NCBI GenBank assembly: GCA_025618425.1
Contig: CM046835.1
Coordinates: forward strand, 20,655,076-20,719,075
DNA length: 64,000 bases
Origin: Heliocidaris tuberculata
Lineage: Eukaryota > Echinodermata > Echinoidea > Camarodonta > Echinometridae
Direction: 5' to 3'
Shown here: positions 1 through 11,818 of the stretch, in pieces
How positions within the stretch are numbered: the first letter of the stretch is position 1
Layout: each line of letters begins with the position of its first letter
Notes under the pieces: model-generated
Told to the model about the DNA's origin: nothing
Database searches by the model: none
The model's input: only the letters and a program-made list of their open reading frames with translations
Position numbers and translations under genes: made by a program

Positions 1-22
1 GATATTAGTGTGGACTTGGCCT
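1..22. mobile_element. Right end of a TTAA-flanked MITE (family E)
   Basis: The first bases are the terminal inverted repeat of the element seen complete at 60842-61453 (ending GTGGACTTGGCCT), followed by TTAA at 23-26. The rest of the copy lies outside the window. Confidence 0.75.
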
Positions 23-26
23 TTAA

Positions 27-790
27 GGGTTGGGGGATGTATGTGTCCGTCTGCAAGAAGCATATTTGTGTTTGTCATTCATTTTTGTTCATAGTAGGTC
101 CTATTTCTAGCCATTCATTCAAAGTGAAGATGAAAATGATACAAAGTTAAGGAACCCATCTAACATTTCAACAAAGCAGATGGTTAGTTTGGGCCAACCC
201 TCCCCCTCCCCCACTCCACCAGGTCCCTCCCTCATCAGGCAGGGTCATCCCACCTTTTAAAAGCATGGAAATGACATGTTGCATTGGACATCATATAAAG
301 ATGGTAATGTTACATCAATTTAATAATTATTTTAACCACATTACAGGCCTTCATCAGGGGCTGGGAATATTTATGTGTGCTTTATCCCCTTCATCTTGTA
401 TAATAGACCTACCTGTAATTGGGTCTATTACAATTGTGCACACAGTATCTAAAATTTACATTAATTAGGGAGTCATGTCATTGCCTATGTGTGGTAAGTA
501 GGCTAAGTACAACATGCATGATCTTAAAATTTATATTTCAGTTCAAAATAGGCTGAATTTTGGCAGCGTTCTTTAATTAATGAATAGTCTATTCTACTAG
601 ACCTTACAAGATGTGAACAAATATATTCATAAATGTAGGCCTAGTCCTATATTCCAAATCCTCCAAGAGACTGCTAATGATTAAATATTCACTCTTGTAT
701 CATTTTATCTTCCCCCTCAGTTTGTGCATGAATAACTACAGGTATGTCCTCTATTCTACGAGCATCGTGCCATTTCTTGTATTGGCCCTT
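27..790. other. Unassigned AT-rich intergenic DNA
   Basis: No convincing gene, repeat unit or inverted ends. Short open frames here have no protein-like pattern and start among stops. Pyrimidine run near 200-230. Confidence 0.5.
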
Positions 791-1420
791 TGGAGCAGGC
801 CGGGGCAAATCCGCACAGAGGCTGCTCAGAGATTGTACAGAAATCGTGCAATTTCAGTGCAGTTGCCGTGCAGTCTCCGCAGCATCCGCATGGAAATCGT
901 ATGGAGCCCATCTGAAATTGAAAAATGTCTCGAGGTGGCTGCACGGCCCACTTATACATGTACAAGCTTATCTGCAGATAACCTTGTACTCCAGACTAGC
1001 TTTTACGGGTGAATAGGCTTCAGTAGCTTTTGTGTGTATTAGCGGGCCTTTTTCCAGTCTAGATCATTCATACATGAGAGGAAAATAATTATTTAAAATT
1101 TCACTTACAATTCTGAATCCCCAAATTTGTGGCATAGTAAGAGTTGAAGAGTCCCTGAATCAGGTAATCTAGCAAATTTAAGAAAATTAAATCTTGCTTA
1201 TTTAGAGCAATTTTGTTATCTGTTTTTGACTACTGCAACAGTGAATGTTGGACACAGTCCCACATAGGCAAGGGCCTATGAGTGGCATGGCCATGCATGG
1301 CGCGGGAGCTGTGGGGTTGCTGTGGGATGACTGTCCAAAATCACGGATACTGCATGGGCAGCGAGCGGCCACCTTGCGATAGCTGTGCGATGGCCGTGCG
1401 AATGTCCCACGAGTCTACAA
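791..1420. repeat. GC-richer islands with repeated TGCGAT/GCACGG words
   Basis: Two islands (about 791-960 and 1260-1410) are clearly richer in G+C than their surroundings and share short words such as GCACGGCC and TCGCA in opposite orientations. This resembles the subterminal repeats of a DNA transposon, but I could not find matching ends or a target duplication. The frames across it show no protein family. Confidence 0.3.
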
Positions 1421-2814
1421 TCTAGTTTCGATTTTTATTTGCCCCCATTTTCACTGAAAAATTGTGTGTTTGCTGCATGATCAGCGCGAGGCCACTCACG
1501 GGACCATCACTACACTGTATATGGGGCTGTGTCAATTTCGGCCTGTCACGACCTCCAAGTTGAAGAGGTAAAAACACCAATATAATCCGCAAAATTTTGA
1601 GAAAATACTTTCTTCTACATTTTAGAATTATAGAATATCTAATTTTATGCCAGATCCTTCGAACGAGTGGTTTCCTCAACGATATCAACCACAATATACA
1701 TGTACATGTAAGTAGCCATTCTCTTATAATGGTGAGTGAGCTAGACATGCATGTGGAACGTCGTAGCAAGCAATGTGCCCTAGCTCTGCTCTCGTAGACA
1801 GGGCTGATTCTACTGTGCAGTGCACTGCTGTTGGCCTGCACGGGGATGGCACCGATCTTACAAAATAGATGAAATGAAAATTAACAAGGCCATTAATTAG
1901 GGGGAGGGTATGGGAGGGAGTTTTATCATTGTCTTTGCTCATTCTTCTTCCCTCTCTCACTTTCCTCTTTTTTGTGTGTCTTTTCTGTCTTATTCCCCCT
2001 TGTTTAACCAATTAATTGAGGGGATAGCATGTGCCCTGTAGCTATTCAACTGTGTGTTGTTGTTGTTTTTTTTAGAAACATACCATTGATCTATGATGTA
2101 TTCTGACAAGATAAACTTCACATACACTGCTCTCTTACTCAATAATTGTCATCTCTGTTGTTCATTTTTGCAATTTAATGTATGTGTGTATTGATATTAT
2201 CAAAAATTTATCAAGACCTTCTCATTTCATTTGGGATGAAAGATGGATAGATGAAGAAATAAAATGGAAAAGCTACATGGAAGTCTGTCCAGCTTACCAT
2301 ATACTCATTCTTTCTCATGATGGGTGACATCACTTGCCTTATCATTAATAAACAGGCCTGCCAATAGCAACACTAACCCTAACCCTATCTTTAATCAAAT
2401 AAAACATTCTGCAAGTGTCACCAGAGCAAAGGTCAAAGCAAAATCAGTATCAGAAATTTTCAAATGACTTCCTACAACAGGCAACCATGCCTTCAAAACT
2501 GCAGCTACCTTGCCCCCACCGTCACTTAATGACTTTCCAACGCAAATCAGTGACAAGCTGGAAATACCACCATGGTGTAGAGAAGATCAAGTCTAACATT
2601 TTGTTGCGATTTGCAATCTCATCAGATCAGTTAGGAATGTGCAAGTTGCATTATAAGATTTCAAACCAAATCCTGGCCTATATAGTAAAACATTGTCAAA
2701 GCATACTTGCAATCACAGGACAGATAAAAAAACATCCTGAAAATTTCAGATGATCAAGGTAGTAGTGATCTACTACTAGTACCAGTACTGCCAGGTCTAT
2801 AGTTTGTAAAAGTC
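1421..2814. other. Unassigned intergenic DNA
   Basis: Holds a G-rich/pyrimidine-rich patch (1895-2000) that resembles the patch at 16050-16130, and a single short telomere-like run (CTAACCCTAACCCTA near 2373). Nothing gene-like is supported. Confidence 0.4.
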
Positions 2815-3430
2815 AATTTGTATTCTTCTTCTTCTTATATTGATTTCCTCCGCTTGGCGAAGAACTGTGCTTGCATGAGCACAGGAGATCACAAATCCAT
2901 AGCACTGTCAGAGTTTATTTATTTTTGTTGGGTTTTTTTTTGTACGAGTTCATTTTCTTCACCTTTACCCAAGATTGCTGTCGTCTCAGCAGTCGGGCTT
3001 CCAGTTCTGGCTCTTCTTGACTATTCTCATTGCTGGCTCGGGGTCATCCTTTCTTTTCCTTTTCTTGTATATTATTCCGTGTGTCTCTGGCTCTCTTACT
3101 GTGCTCTCAGTAGCTTGCTCTACATGTATGGGGAGCTGAATCATTGGTTTGCCCATACATGTACCCGGTCAAGTCTGGTCTTGAATGTGTTCACCGAGGG
3201 AGCAGTGACCACTTCCTCGGGCAGTGAATTCCACTCATTAATTATTCATTGGCTGAAGGCTTCCTGTCTTTCCTTGGTCTTGCATCTGTTTTTGGTGAGT
3301 TTTAGGCTATGACCCCTTGTACTGGAAGTAGAGTATTCAAAGAAGGCATTACTCAGGATTCTGTCGAGACCATGAATGATCTTGTATACTTGGATCATGT
3401 CACCTCTACGTCTTTGTGCATTTTGGTGCA
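2815..3430 (-). pseudogene. 5'-truncated non-LTR retrotransposon (LINE), reverse transcriptase C-terminus
   Basis: On the minus strand the frame from about 3430 reads QRRRGDMIQVYKIIHGLD, then TRGHSLKL, then EAFSQ, a stop, and INEWNSLPEEVVTAPSVNTF. This is the pattern found after the thumb region at the C-terminus of CR1/jockey-type LINE reverse transcriptases (established family knowledge, from memory). One in-frame TGA interrupts it between FSQ and IINEW, and a natural-looking C-terminus follows near 3160. The element ends in a short GAA-rich tail (2819-2835). The catalytic part is missing, and the upstream side ends close to the 408-bp TTAA element at 3501. It is a dead fragment. The LINE clade is not certain. 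Confidence 0.75.
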
Positions 3431-3500
3431 TTATTTCTGCAACTGAGATGTTGACAGCAACCATCAATAACACAACCCCAAATATAAAAAGGTCTTTTAA

Positions 3501-3908
3501 CCCTTTCAAGACAATTGACCACATTTTGTGGTTTGGCTCAATAACTTTTGATCCAGAGCTCTAAAAAATATACCAGATGCATGAGTAGAAAGAGCAAAAT
3601 TTTCTGCACACACTATGTCCATTTTTATTGCATGACCATATTGCGTTTGATGCCAGGAATTTTAAAAAGGAGAATTAACTTTGAGATCCTTAAATTGGCA
3701 ACACATCGAGAGGTTCAAAATCAATGTTTTTTTCATCAAAATTGGCAATTTTTAAAACTTTACGGCAAATTCCTAACCATGTATATTTTTTTCAAAGACA
3801 TTACAAGTTATTCGAACTATGTAGCACTAAAAGAAAATATTATTGTTGCCAATTTGAAGAACAAAATGTGATCACTTTAACCCTTAAATAATTCCTGTCC
3901 TGAAAGGG
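3501..3908. mobile_element. TTAA MITE family A, copy 1 (408 bp)
   Basis: Ends CCCTTTCAAGACA and TGTCCTGAAAGGG are inverted repeats of about 13 bp, and both are flanked by TTAA (3497-3500, 3909-3912), the target duplication typical of piggyBac-type elements. Copies 2 and 3 (21594-22001, 34783-35190) have the same length. The right TTAA is also the left TTAA of the next element. No transposase. Confidence 0.85.
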
Positions 3909-3912
3909 TTAA

Positions 3913-4793
3913 AGGGAAGTCTAGCCTTAGTATCAAGTTGTTCCAAAGGAAAAGGGGAATAAATCAAGAAAAGCAGATTTTTGTTTCTCCTTTTTAAATC
4001 AGTCAAGTTATAAGAAAGCCATGATTTTGTTATAAAGTTGCAATCATTAGACACTCATGATTTTCAAATTGACAAATAAATAATAGCACCTTAATGTTCC
4101 AACATTCAGTAAGGTTGAAATGTCATTTTCCGACTTTATGACCTGATATGACTTTTTTTGGAGAACCTACATGTAGAAGAACATGCTATCTCGAAAATAT
4201 TTTTAGTACAGTTCCAAGGGAAAAAACGTGCTTCATAGAAAATTGGAAATCAATAGTCAATAATATTTGTGTAGAACAAATGTCTCCAAGTACATCATGG
4301 TAGGATGATGAATTTTTTTATTCATTCATTTAAAACATATTTATTACAGTCTTCTTTATACAGTGTGGCACTTTCAATGAAGAATATTGCTCTTCCAAGA
4401 GGCCCTGTCTGTACAATTAAAAACATATTAAAACATTAAACATGTATGCAAAGTAGAATCTAAAAGGAAAAAAACAATAAGGAACTAAGGTGTAGAATAA
4501 AAATCAAGGAAAACTGTTGAAACATACTTGCATACACAAGAAAAAATACAAGTTAAATGAACAAAGATGAGGGGAAAGTGGCTTCTCAAAGGGCATTTAA
4601 AATATGTACCCGGTAAGTGTTGGCATTGCCTCTTAAAAGGACAGCTCCTGTGTGGACGGTATGGTAGTGATGACCACTTTTTAAACTACTTGTATTTCTT
4701 TTTTCAAATGATTTTGTTCGAACTTTCACCAATCTGTTTCTCTGATTTTTCTTGATTTATCCGGATTAACTTGTTAGAAAATTAGATTGCCCT
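3913..4793. mobile_element. TTAA MITE family C (881 bp)
   Basis: Starts AGGGAAGTCTAGCC after TTAA and ends AGATTGCCCT before TTAA (4794-4797). Its ends resemble those of the element at 26295-26879. The extra length is at least partly explained by a LINE tail inserted near 4318-4440. No coding capacity. Confidence 0.65.
4318..4440 (-). mobile_element. LINE 3'-end fragment inside family C
   Basis: Read on the minus strand it contains a CTCTTGGAAGAG stretch, then GTATAAAGAAGACTGTAATAAA and an AATGAATGAATA tail. This is the arrangement of a non-LTR retrotransposon 3' untranslated end with a polyadenylation signal. Assignment rests on remembered resemblance. Confidence 0.4.
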
Positions 4794-4797
4794 TTAA

Positions 4798-6799
4798 ATT
4801 CAACAACATCATTCTTTACAATATGCATGCCATGTGCAGAAGCATGCAATTGTTTAGGGTAAATACACCAACTGTACATGTACTTTTTTCTTTCTGTTTT
4901 ACTCTAAACAGGCATGAAATGCATAATGAAAAGCTTATTTTATCATTCAAAGCTTACTCTTTACAAAAGTAATGAGAGTCCAGTGAAAGTCATTACTCAG
5001 GTCAAAATCCAACAGCAAAAAATGATTGCTGTTTTGTATAAAATTTATGAAAAAAATTATAGTAGTAAACTCTTTAGCATAGTGCACAAATTTTTCACCT
5101 GATAGCTACATGTATGTAGTGTATATAGTTATATACATGTACTTGTGGTGAATATTAATTGGAAGTGTGATATAATATCAACCTTAGACATCATTATTCA
5201 TATTCTGTTATGATATATTTTTCTAAAAAAATTTACTCTCTCTCTCTTTGTACAAAAAGTACACAAGCTAATAAGGTGAGAGCCTCTTTTCAAAAATTGT
5301 TAAATTCCTTATGTAATGTTTTTACAAATAGAGCTATATAGATGTAGAAATACCGGCCTGAAAACAATCAGATAGCAGACATTCTGTGATATGTGTACAG
5401 GCCCAAAATAGCTAGGACTTTTCAGAGGTTTAATTGAGGTACACCTTGTTTAGGGGGTCTGTTCGAGGGGGTTAAACTTATTTAGGGGGAAATTTCTTGA
5501 GAAAAAGTGAAAAACCTCAAAAAGGGTGTGATTTTGACCAATGGATAAAACTTGTTTAGGGGGTTTCGGAAAACCTGTGGTCACGTGTGTGTACAGCAAT
5601 ATATTTGACTGCCCCCTCCCCCTCCCCCGGGAAAATATGTTGTCCTCATTGTGAATGCTTTTTCAAAAAGCTATATTTCAGAATGGCAGTAATCCCTAGA
5701 TTTGTTCTACATTAAGTACATGTAGGCAATACTTTTTTGAAAAAGTTGAAGATGGATATGTATTAGTTGCATAGAATGTCACCTAGGGTGAACTTCCTTA
5801 ATCTCATGTGGAGCATTCTGAAACACACACACTGGAAGAATGGATGTCCTACCCCTTCTTTGGCAACGTAATTATTAGATTTTATGGGTTATTTTAAAGA
5901 AATGTACCTACAGGTAGCTTGAATTAGACTAGTCACTCTCATAGACTTCAATGTTTTTAACTGATGCCAATTTACAGAATTTGGGTCAATAACGAAGAAG
6001 GTCCATTGTCCTCCAATATCAGTTTTCTTCCTGCCTGCTCATTGCAAACATTCTGAAATCTTAACATTAGCTTTAATAGTTATGACACAAAGCCTGATTC
6101 TTTCAAACCAACATTTATTTTCTTCCATCAATTTTGACAATATTCATCATCTGTTCAAATTGTACAGTTAGTAGTATGGATATAAACGAGAACTTGCAAA
6201 AAAATTACAAGAAAGAAGGCGCGATCCCAACATGTAGTGGGTACGCCTGAATACACATTACACAAACACAATATAAATTAATACAAGAATGGAAGAAAGG
6301 AACAGACAATTAAAGAGAGGGAGTGAAGTAGAGAGAAAGAAGGGAAGATGGGAGTAGAGAGAGAGAGGAAGAGGACGAGGACTGCGACATAGTAACAATT
6401 GAGTTGTATGGCATGCATTAATAATACAATGGCAAGATATACAGTGGAGAGTACAATGTGGAAATATTCACTGTCATCCTTACAAAATGATACTGGGAAC
6501 AGGTTCGGATAGTAATTGAACATAATAATCAAGTCAAGGCATTGGAAAGGATATCCATCACATGGATATAAAGATTGTTTGATGCAATTCAAACCCAACA
6601 CTTATTTCAAATAGGCATTTCTTTCAATGAATAACATTTAAAAGAATGTTCATGACCAAAATGTTCCTTTATGAGCTTATTCTCTTTAAGTCCAATATTC
6701 TAGTATGTATATAACCTTTGAAATGATATGTTAAAAATATTTCTAGTATAATATAGCGCACTTATACTGTTGTCCCTAAAATGCATCAAATTCACTTTT
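4798..6799. other. Unassigned AT-rich DNA
   Basis: Contains scattered ACATGTAC words, a G-rich stretch with GTTTAGGGGG repeated three times (5450-5565) and a purine-rich tract (6290-6380). No supported gene. Confidence 0.4.
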
Positions 6800-8306
6800 T
6801 ATGCCTCCGCCCACCGTAGGTGGTGCCGGAGGCATTTATGTTTTCGGGTTGTCCTTCCGTCCGTTCGTCCGTCCGTCCGCCCTGCTTTCTTGTTCTAGCG
6901 ATAACTCAAGAACCACATGAGGTATGAACTTCAAACTTGGTGCTAGTATGTATCACCATAGGAAGACGATCTGATTAGATTTGGGGGTATGCAGGTCAAA
7001 GGTCAAGGTCACAGAGGCCATTTTTCTGAAATTTCAGTTGTTAGCCTCGTTCTAGCGATAACTCAAGAACCACAAGAGGTATGAACTTCAAACTTGTTGA
7101 TTAGATTTGGGGGTATGTAGGTCAAAGGTCAAGGTCACAGAGGCCATTTTCTGAAATTTCAGTTGTTAGACTAGTTCTAGCATAACTCAAGAACCATTTG
7201 AGGTATGAACTTCAAACTTAGTGGTAGTATGTATCACCATAGGAAGATGATCTGAATAGATTTTGTGATACGTAGGTCAAAGGTCAAAGGTCATAGAGGT
7301 CAATTCTGAAATTGCAGGTTTTAGCCTTAACGTGATACATGTATCTCAAGAACCATTTGATCCATTAACTTCAAACTTGGAACTAGTATGCATCACCATA
7401 ATGAGACGAACTGATTAGCTTTTTGTTCACGTAGGTCAAAGGTGACAGGTCATAGAGGTCATTATACAGATGTATGTGAAATTAATGTGTTTTTTACCTT
7501 TTTTATCACAATATCTCAACTATTTTGTATTCATGAGTAGGAGGAGATAAAGTGATCAGACTTTTGGGTTATAAGGTGTATTAAGGTCTAATGTCAAAGA
7601 GGTCAATTAACATGTAATTAGAGGTTTTTTATTCTGGTTTACCTTTGTTATCACCATATCTCAACTATTTTGTATTCATGACTAGGAGGAGATACACTGT
7701 ACATGTAAAGTGATCAGACTTTTGGGTTATAAGGTGTAAAGTCAAAGAGGTCAATTAACATGTAATTAGAGGCTTTTTATTCTGGTTTTATCTACATGTA
7801 TTTTACCAGTCTCTATAATGATATCTGTAGAATTTGCATCTTGACTACTTTTTAGTGGTAAAAAAACATTTTTCAGTACTGCCCTCTAAATTTATGGGCG
7901 TGGTCCCGAAGAAATCATTACATTTATAAATAGGACATATTCTAAGCTTTTAAATGGTATGAAATGCTTCTTAGTAGAATATATTTTTAGAAATTAACAT
8001 TTATTAACATTTTGTCCCCATTTTCATGGCATGGCATATAAATACAATTGCTCAACATTTCACTTTGCTTGATATCATTACTAAACCTAAAAGTATGATA
8101 ATGGCAGCTGTATAATCCTGTCATGGATATTTTTTCAAGCATGCAATGACTGTATAAGTATAAAAAGATAGGGTGATTAATTGATTAGACGAATCAGTAA
8201 CATGAACACAGTTTTAAAGAAATCAACATGAATGTTAGATATATTTCTGATCTGGCAAAGGCGGAGGCATACATTTCGACTGCGCGCAGTCGAGAATTCA
8301 TCTGGT
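6800..8306 (+). mobile_element. Helitron/Helentron-associated (HINE-like) repeat with AGGTCA units
   Basis: The ends carry short inverted words TATGCCTCCGCC (6800-6811) and GGCGGAGGCATA (8260-8271). A perfect 16-bp palindrome, CGACTGCGCGCAGTCG (8278-8293), lies about 9 bases before CTGG (8303-8306), which fits a Helitron 3' hairpin followed by CTRR. The core holds tandem units of about 125-157 bp starting with a TTCTAGCGATAACTC motif (near 6892, 7049, 7174, 7328). Subterminal inverted words, a terminal hairpin and central tandem units are the known layout of HINE/pearl elements. No Rep/helicase is present, so it would be non-autonomous. Confidence 0.6.
6993..7461 (+). promoter_or_regulatory. 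Clustered AGGTCA half-sites (nuclear-receptor-like DR1 arrays)
   Basis: AGGTCA A AGGTCA AGGTCA occurs at 6993-7011 and 7119-7137. At 7274-7293 there are three AGGTCA each spaced by one A, with a fourth at 7297-7302. At 7433-7461 there is a weaker set with one AGGTGA. A one-base-spaced direct repeat is the consensus for RXR/HNF4/COUP-TF receptors. Whether it is bound is inference. Confidence 0.5.
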
Positions 8307-9481
8307 TTAGTTTTATGGTTGAATGATTAACATATCAAAATAAAGGAGAACATAAAAGCCTTTAAATGCTATACTTTGGCTTCGTCAATTTTTTTTCTGA
8401 TTGGAGCTTAACATGTGTTTCATTCTTTTTACCCATTCTATATCAAAGATCAAATTCATGAGTGTTTCCTGTCAAGTGATCACCTTTAGAGTGCAGTGTA
8501 CATTAACAGAAAAAGTGTGGACAGCCATATAAAAACTACCCCAAATTAAACAGCAAATCATCAGTCCGATGTTCTAAATCTTGCTTTGGATATGGTCATG
8601 AAATGAGACCAAATTAGCAACAGTGCATTGTACCATTTGAATGGATTGTACAGACTATGTGATGCAGCTCATGAAACTTGAATCATGCATACATTTTGGT
8701 CTATACAAAGTTGGGAATAAGCTGAACTTTTGTATTTTTTGTAGTACATTCAATCCTTTGGTCCTGCTGAGTTTTTGTTTTGTGTTGAATAAGAGAAATA
8801 ACACTGATTTTCCTTGAGAGACATATTCACTTTCCAAAAATGTGATTATGTTACAGTTATTCAATAATAGCTGATACCCATGCAATTCTGAAATACGGTA
8901 AATGAATATCCAACTGTATAGAACACTGCCGCTATTTCTAAGTTGAAATTGGCTTATGCATATAAATTTGTCAGTAATAATTGTTCAAACAAACAGCATT
9001 ATCATCAACAATGTCACTTATACACCTGTATATACATGTAGACCTCTAATCATAAGATATTGATTCATCACCTTTTATAATTTTCATAATTATTTTTCTT
9101 ATGTGATTGGGTATGTCTGATAGAATGATCATAGGAAGATCAACATTATTGCACAGCTTGATACTCACTATAATTTGAAACATTTCTTTATCTTTGAAAT
9201 GCCTCTTGCAAAAGTTGATGTAAAGATATTTTTATATCTTTCACCCCTGTGAAATTGATTTCTTGGGAGTTTTTTTCATAGCAGAAGTGATTTGAAGTAT
9301 TTTTCAATAATGAGGTGTAGCAATCTACTTACATGCTATAAGAATATGTTCTTCCTGTGCTGAATTGAAAGTGTATCATCTTCATTTGTAAATACAAGTG
9401 AAAATTCACGTGTGATTAGTGTGATTTGTTAGAATATTAATATTTTTAATAAATCCTAAAATGCACAATTTTATTTTCCAG
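8307..9481. other. Unassigned AT-rich DNA
   Basis: No repeat ends or coding pattern seen. If the weak exon at 9482 is real, this is intron. Confidence 0.4.
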
Positions 9482-9550
9482 ATGGGCATGCAGGTAGACA
9501 CGTAGTGACTATCAACACAAATGAACAAGATGACTGCCAAGCTGAAGAAG
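9482..9550 (+). CDS. Candidate internal coding exon of an unknown gene
   Basis: A good acceptor (TTATTTTCCAG) precedes a 69-base open block followed by GTACTG. In phase 1 it reads GHAGRHVVTINTNEQDDCQA and then EE, and it joins in phase to the exon at 11398. The block is more GC-rich than its flanks. A longer version ending at the GTACAT after 9622 is also possible, reading from ATG 9521. I recognise no family, and the call rests only on splice sites and composition. Confidence 0.22.
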
Positions 9551-9622
9551 GTACTGCAGGTGTACTCCATGTTTGTAGATCAAGATCATCCAGTACATCA
9601 ACACTTACAGCAAAGCCATGAG

Positions 9623-10097
9623 GTACATGTATGTACAGAAATAAAACTTTCCTCATCCACATTGAAATTGAAGAGAATTGCATGCAATTTAATATATTCA
9701 GTGCAAACAGAGAATTTGATAAAGCAATGTGAACTTTTCCACATGTTAGTAAGCCAATACAGTGTACCTAATTGAGGTACACACAATAATTCAGATTGAT
9801 TATATAATGAGGACCTTGGGACCATGAAAATTACCTTGTTATATCAGGGTTAAAAAACAAAATGACATAAAGACTTCGGACCAGCAAAATTGTTATATCA
9901 GAGCTCTTTATACCGAGTTTCCACTATAATATCAACGCAAATTCAAGGAATGTCTCATTACTAGCAACATTTATATTTCTTTTTCATGATGATATGTAGT
10001 TTTGGCTTCATCTATATTCCTTGCTAAAGCTCTTAAGACTTTTTATTGTTTCATTCAAAAGGGACCAATTTAAATTGATAAAGGATTTTAGACTACA
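9623..10097. other. Unassigned AT-rich DNA
   Basis: Possible intron. Nothing else visible. Confidence 0.35.
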
Positions 10098-10101
10098 GTA
10101 A

Positions 10102-10303
10102 AGGGCTGGTCACATTTGTCTGATAACGATAATGATAACGAAGTTTTCAATTAAAGGTACATGTACAAAGTACACCCTACATGTACTATATTGTGAGTAC
10201 GCGTGAATTTGCTCGTTTCTATTGATAGTATGGCAGCTTTTGGGTGTAATTTTAATGAAAAATCTCTTTATTGTTATCCTTATCGGACAAATGTTACCAG
10301 CCC
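10102..10303. mobile_element. TTAA-type MITE (202 bp)
   Basis: Inverted ends of about 40 bp: AGGGCTGGTCACATTTGTCT on the left and AGACAAATG-like sequence up to ACCAGCCCT on the right, with TGATAACGATAA matched by an inverted copy. Flanks are GTAA on the left and TTAA on the right, so one duplication copy is degenerate. Confidence 0.75.
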
Positions 10304-10307
10304 TTAA

Positions 10308-11397
10308 CACATGCATATGCTTGTACCACATTTGCTGCATCAGCAGAAAATTGGTCTGAGGAGATTTTTAAAATACTTTTGAAAACCTTAGTGCTCAGTT
10401 ATCTGTAGCAAAAAGTCATTAAATATAGTATCATTGACAGAAAACAAATTACTCTTCACCATGAAATGAATTTCAATTCCACATTGGCTATGAATTTTTC
10501 ATTACAAGCAATCAAAGTTGGGTATGTAGATGCACTGTACATACATGTACAGTAAGATTTTAAAGATAAGTTTTTATTTGACAAATGTTTTAGTCCATTA
10601 TTACTTTTTGGTATGTAAACCTTTTTCTGAACATGACAACATTTTCCCTGTAAAGGGTGAGGAACTTGTCTGCCTTGTTAAACATATTTACCGCAAAGAT
10701 CAAGAAATTATGTTGAAAATGTCTTCATACAATAATTTAATTTTGTAGGAAATGTGTCTATGGATCTATGTGTTAACTGTGAACTTATAATTATTTTATT
10801 CAGTGATACCTTTTGACCATTGACATTTGAATTAAATACAAACATTAATTGCCATGTTGTGAGTACAAAACAGAAAAGGAAATGGGAATGTTATGCTTAA
10901 AAATGTTATTTAGTGGTACTGAGGATTTTGCCTGTTTTTTGTATATATATATTATATATATAAAGTAGGTAGAACCATAAATTGCCATGAAATGTAATTT
11001 AGATGTTAGATATTGAATTTTTACTTACTACTGTTAGTTAGTTTATTTGGACAGCACCTAAATTTCAGGCAGTATTACAGAAATATTCTCCCAGTATATG
11101 CTAAATGTACGTTTTTATTGTACAAACGATGACAAGGAATGTGTCACACCCAAAGAGAATCACATACCAATAGCATAGTTTGGAGTCTGCCAGCTTGAAA
11201 CATGTGTTGCAAACAAAATAATCCATCCAAAAGAAAAGAACTAGGAAAGAGCTGTGACAGGTTACAAACTGTATTTGCAAGTTACAACATAAAGAAAAAC
11301 AAATAAGTCAGAGGTATTTCATATTCATTGTAATGAATCCACATCATTCTTAATACTGCAAGCAAATAAAATCTCTGTTTTTGTTCTCATTCAACAG
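10308..11397. other. Unassigned AT-rich DNA
   Basis: Short (TA)n run near 10943-10961. Otherwise nothing recognisable. Confidence 0.35.
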
Positions 11398-11456
11398 ATT
11401 CCATACCAGCTGATCCCATCAATTACAAGGAAAAAGGCAACCACACAATCTCCTGA
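11398..11456 (+). CDS. Candidate terminal coding exon of an unknown gene
   Basis: Follows the acceptor CATTCAACAG. Joined in phase 1 to the block at 9482-9550 it gives SIPADPINYKEKGNHTIS and a TGA at 11454-11456. In phase 0 the same exon stays open longer (IPYQLIPSITRKKA onward) to a TAG near 11530. The two alternatives cannot be separated by eye, and neither matches a family I know. Confidence 0.2.
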
Positions 11457-11695
11457 AATGAGAATGAGGAGGTCTGCAGACATGCAATCCAGAAGCTGTG
11501 AGGGGAAAGGGACCAAAGAATGGAGTATCTAGCAGAACAGATTGAGGTTGTCCTTGGGAGGAAACCCATTATAGCAGAGGCCTTTCTTAGTTCTATTTCT
11601 GGTGCATAGGGAGCTAAACCTGACAACCTCTCTGTCATTTGACTTAGATGGCCTAAGTAACTTTAAGGGGTCAGATTTTATGGACCAGATGGGGT

Positions 11696-11810
11696 CAGAG
11701 GCGTCGATTCGTTCGAAAAAGACAAAGCATTGGGGGGGGGGGGGAAACATTGTTTGTGAACAATGCTCTGTCCCCCCCCCCCCCCCCCCCCCAATGAATC
11801 GACGCCTCTG
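11696..11810. mobile_element. hAT-type MITE with 8-bp target duplication (115 bp)
   Basis: Inverted ends CAGAGGCGTCGATTC and GAATCGACGCCTCTG. Perfect direct repeats GATGGGGT lie immediately outside (11688-11695, 11811-11818). Eight-base duplications are characteristic of hAT transposition. The arms contain a G tract and a C tract facing each other, so the strand can fold into one hairpin. Confidence 0.85.
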
Positions 11811-11818
11811 GATGGGGT

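Noticed and set aside
677..1016. Overlapping 90-111 aa frames on plus strand
   Set aside because: Three frames are open at once in a GC-richer patch with short word repeats; no family pattern.
8278..8293. Transcription terminator (perfect palindrome)
   Set aside because: Better explained as the 3' hairpin of a Helitron-type element; no gene ends here.
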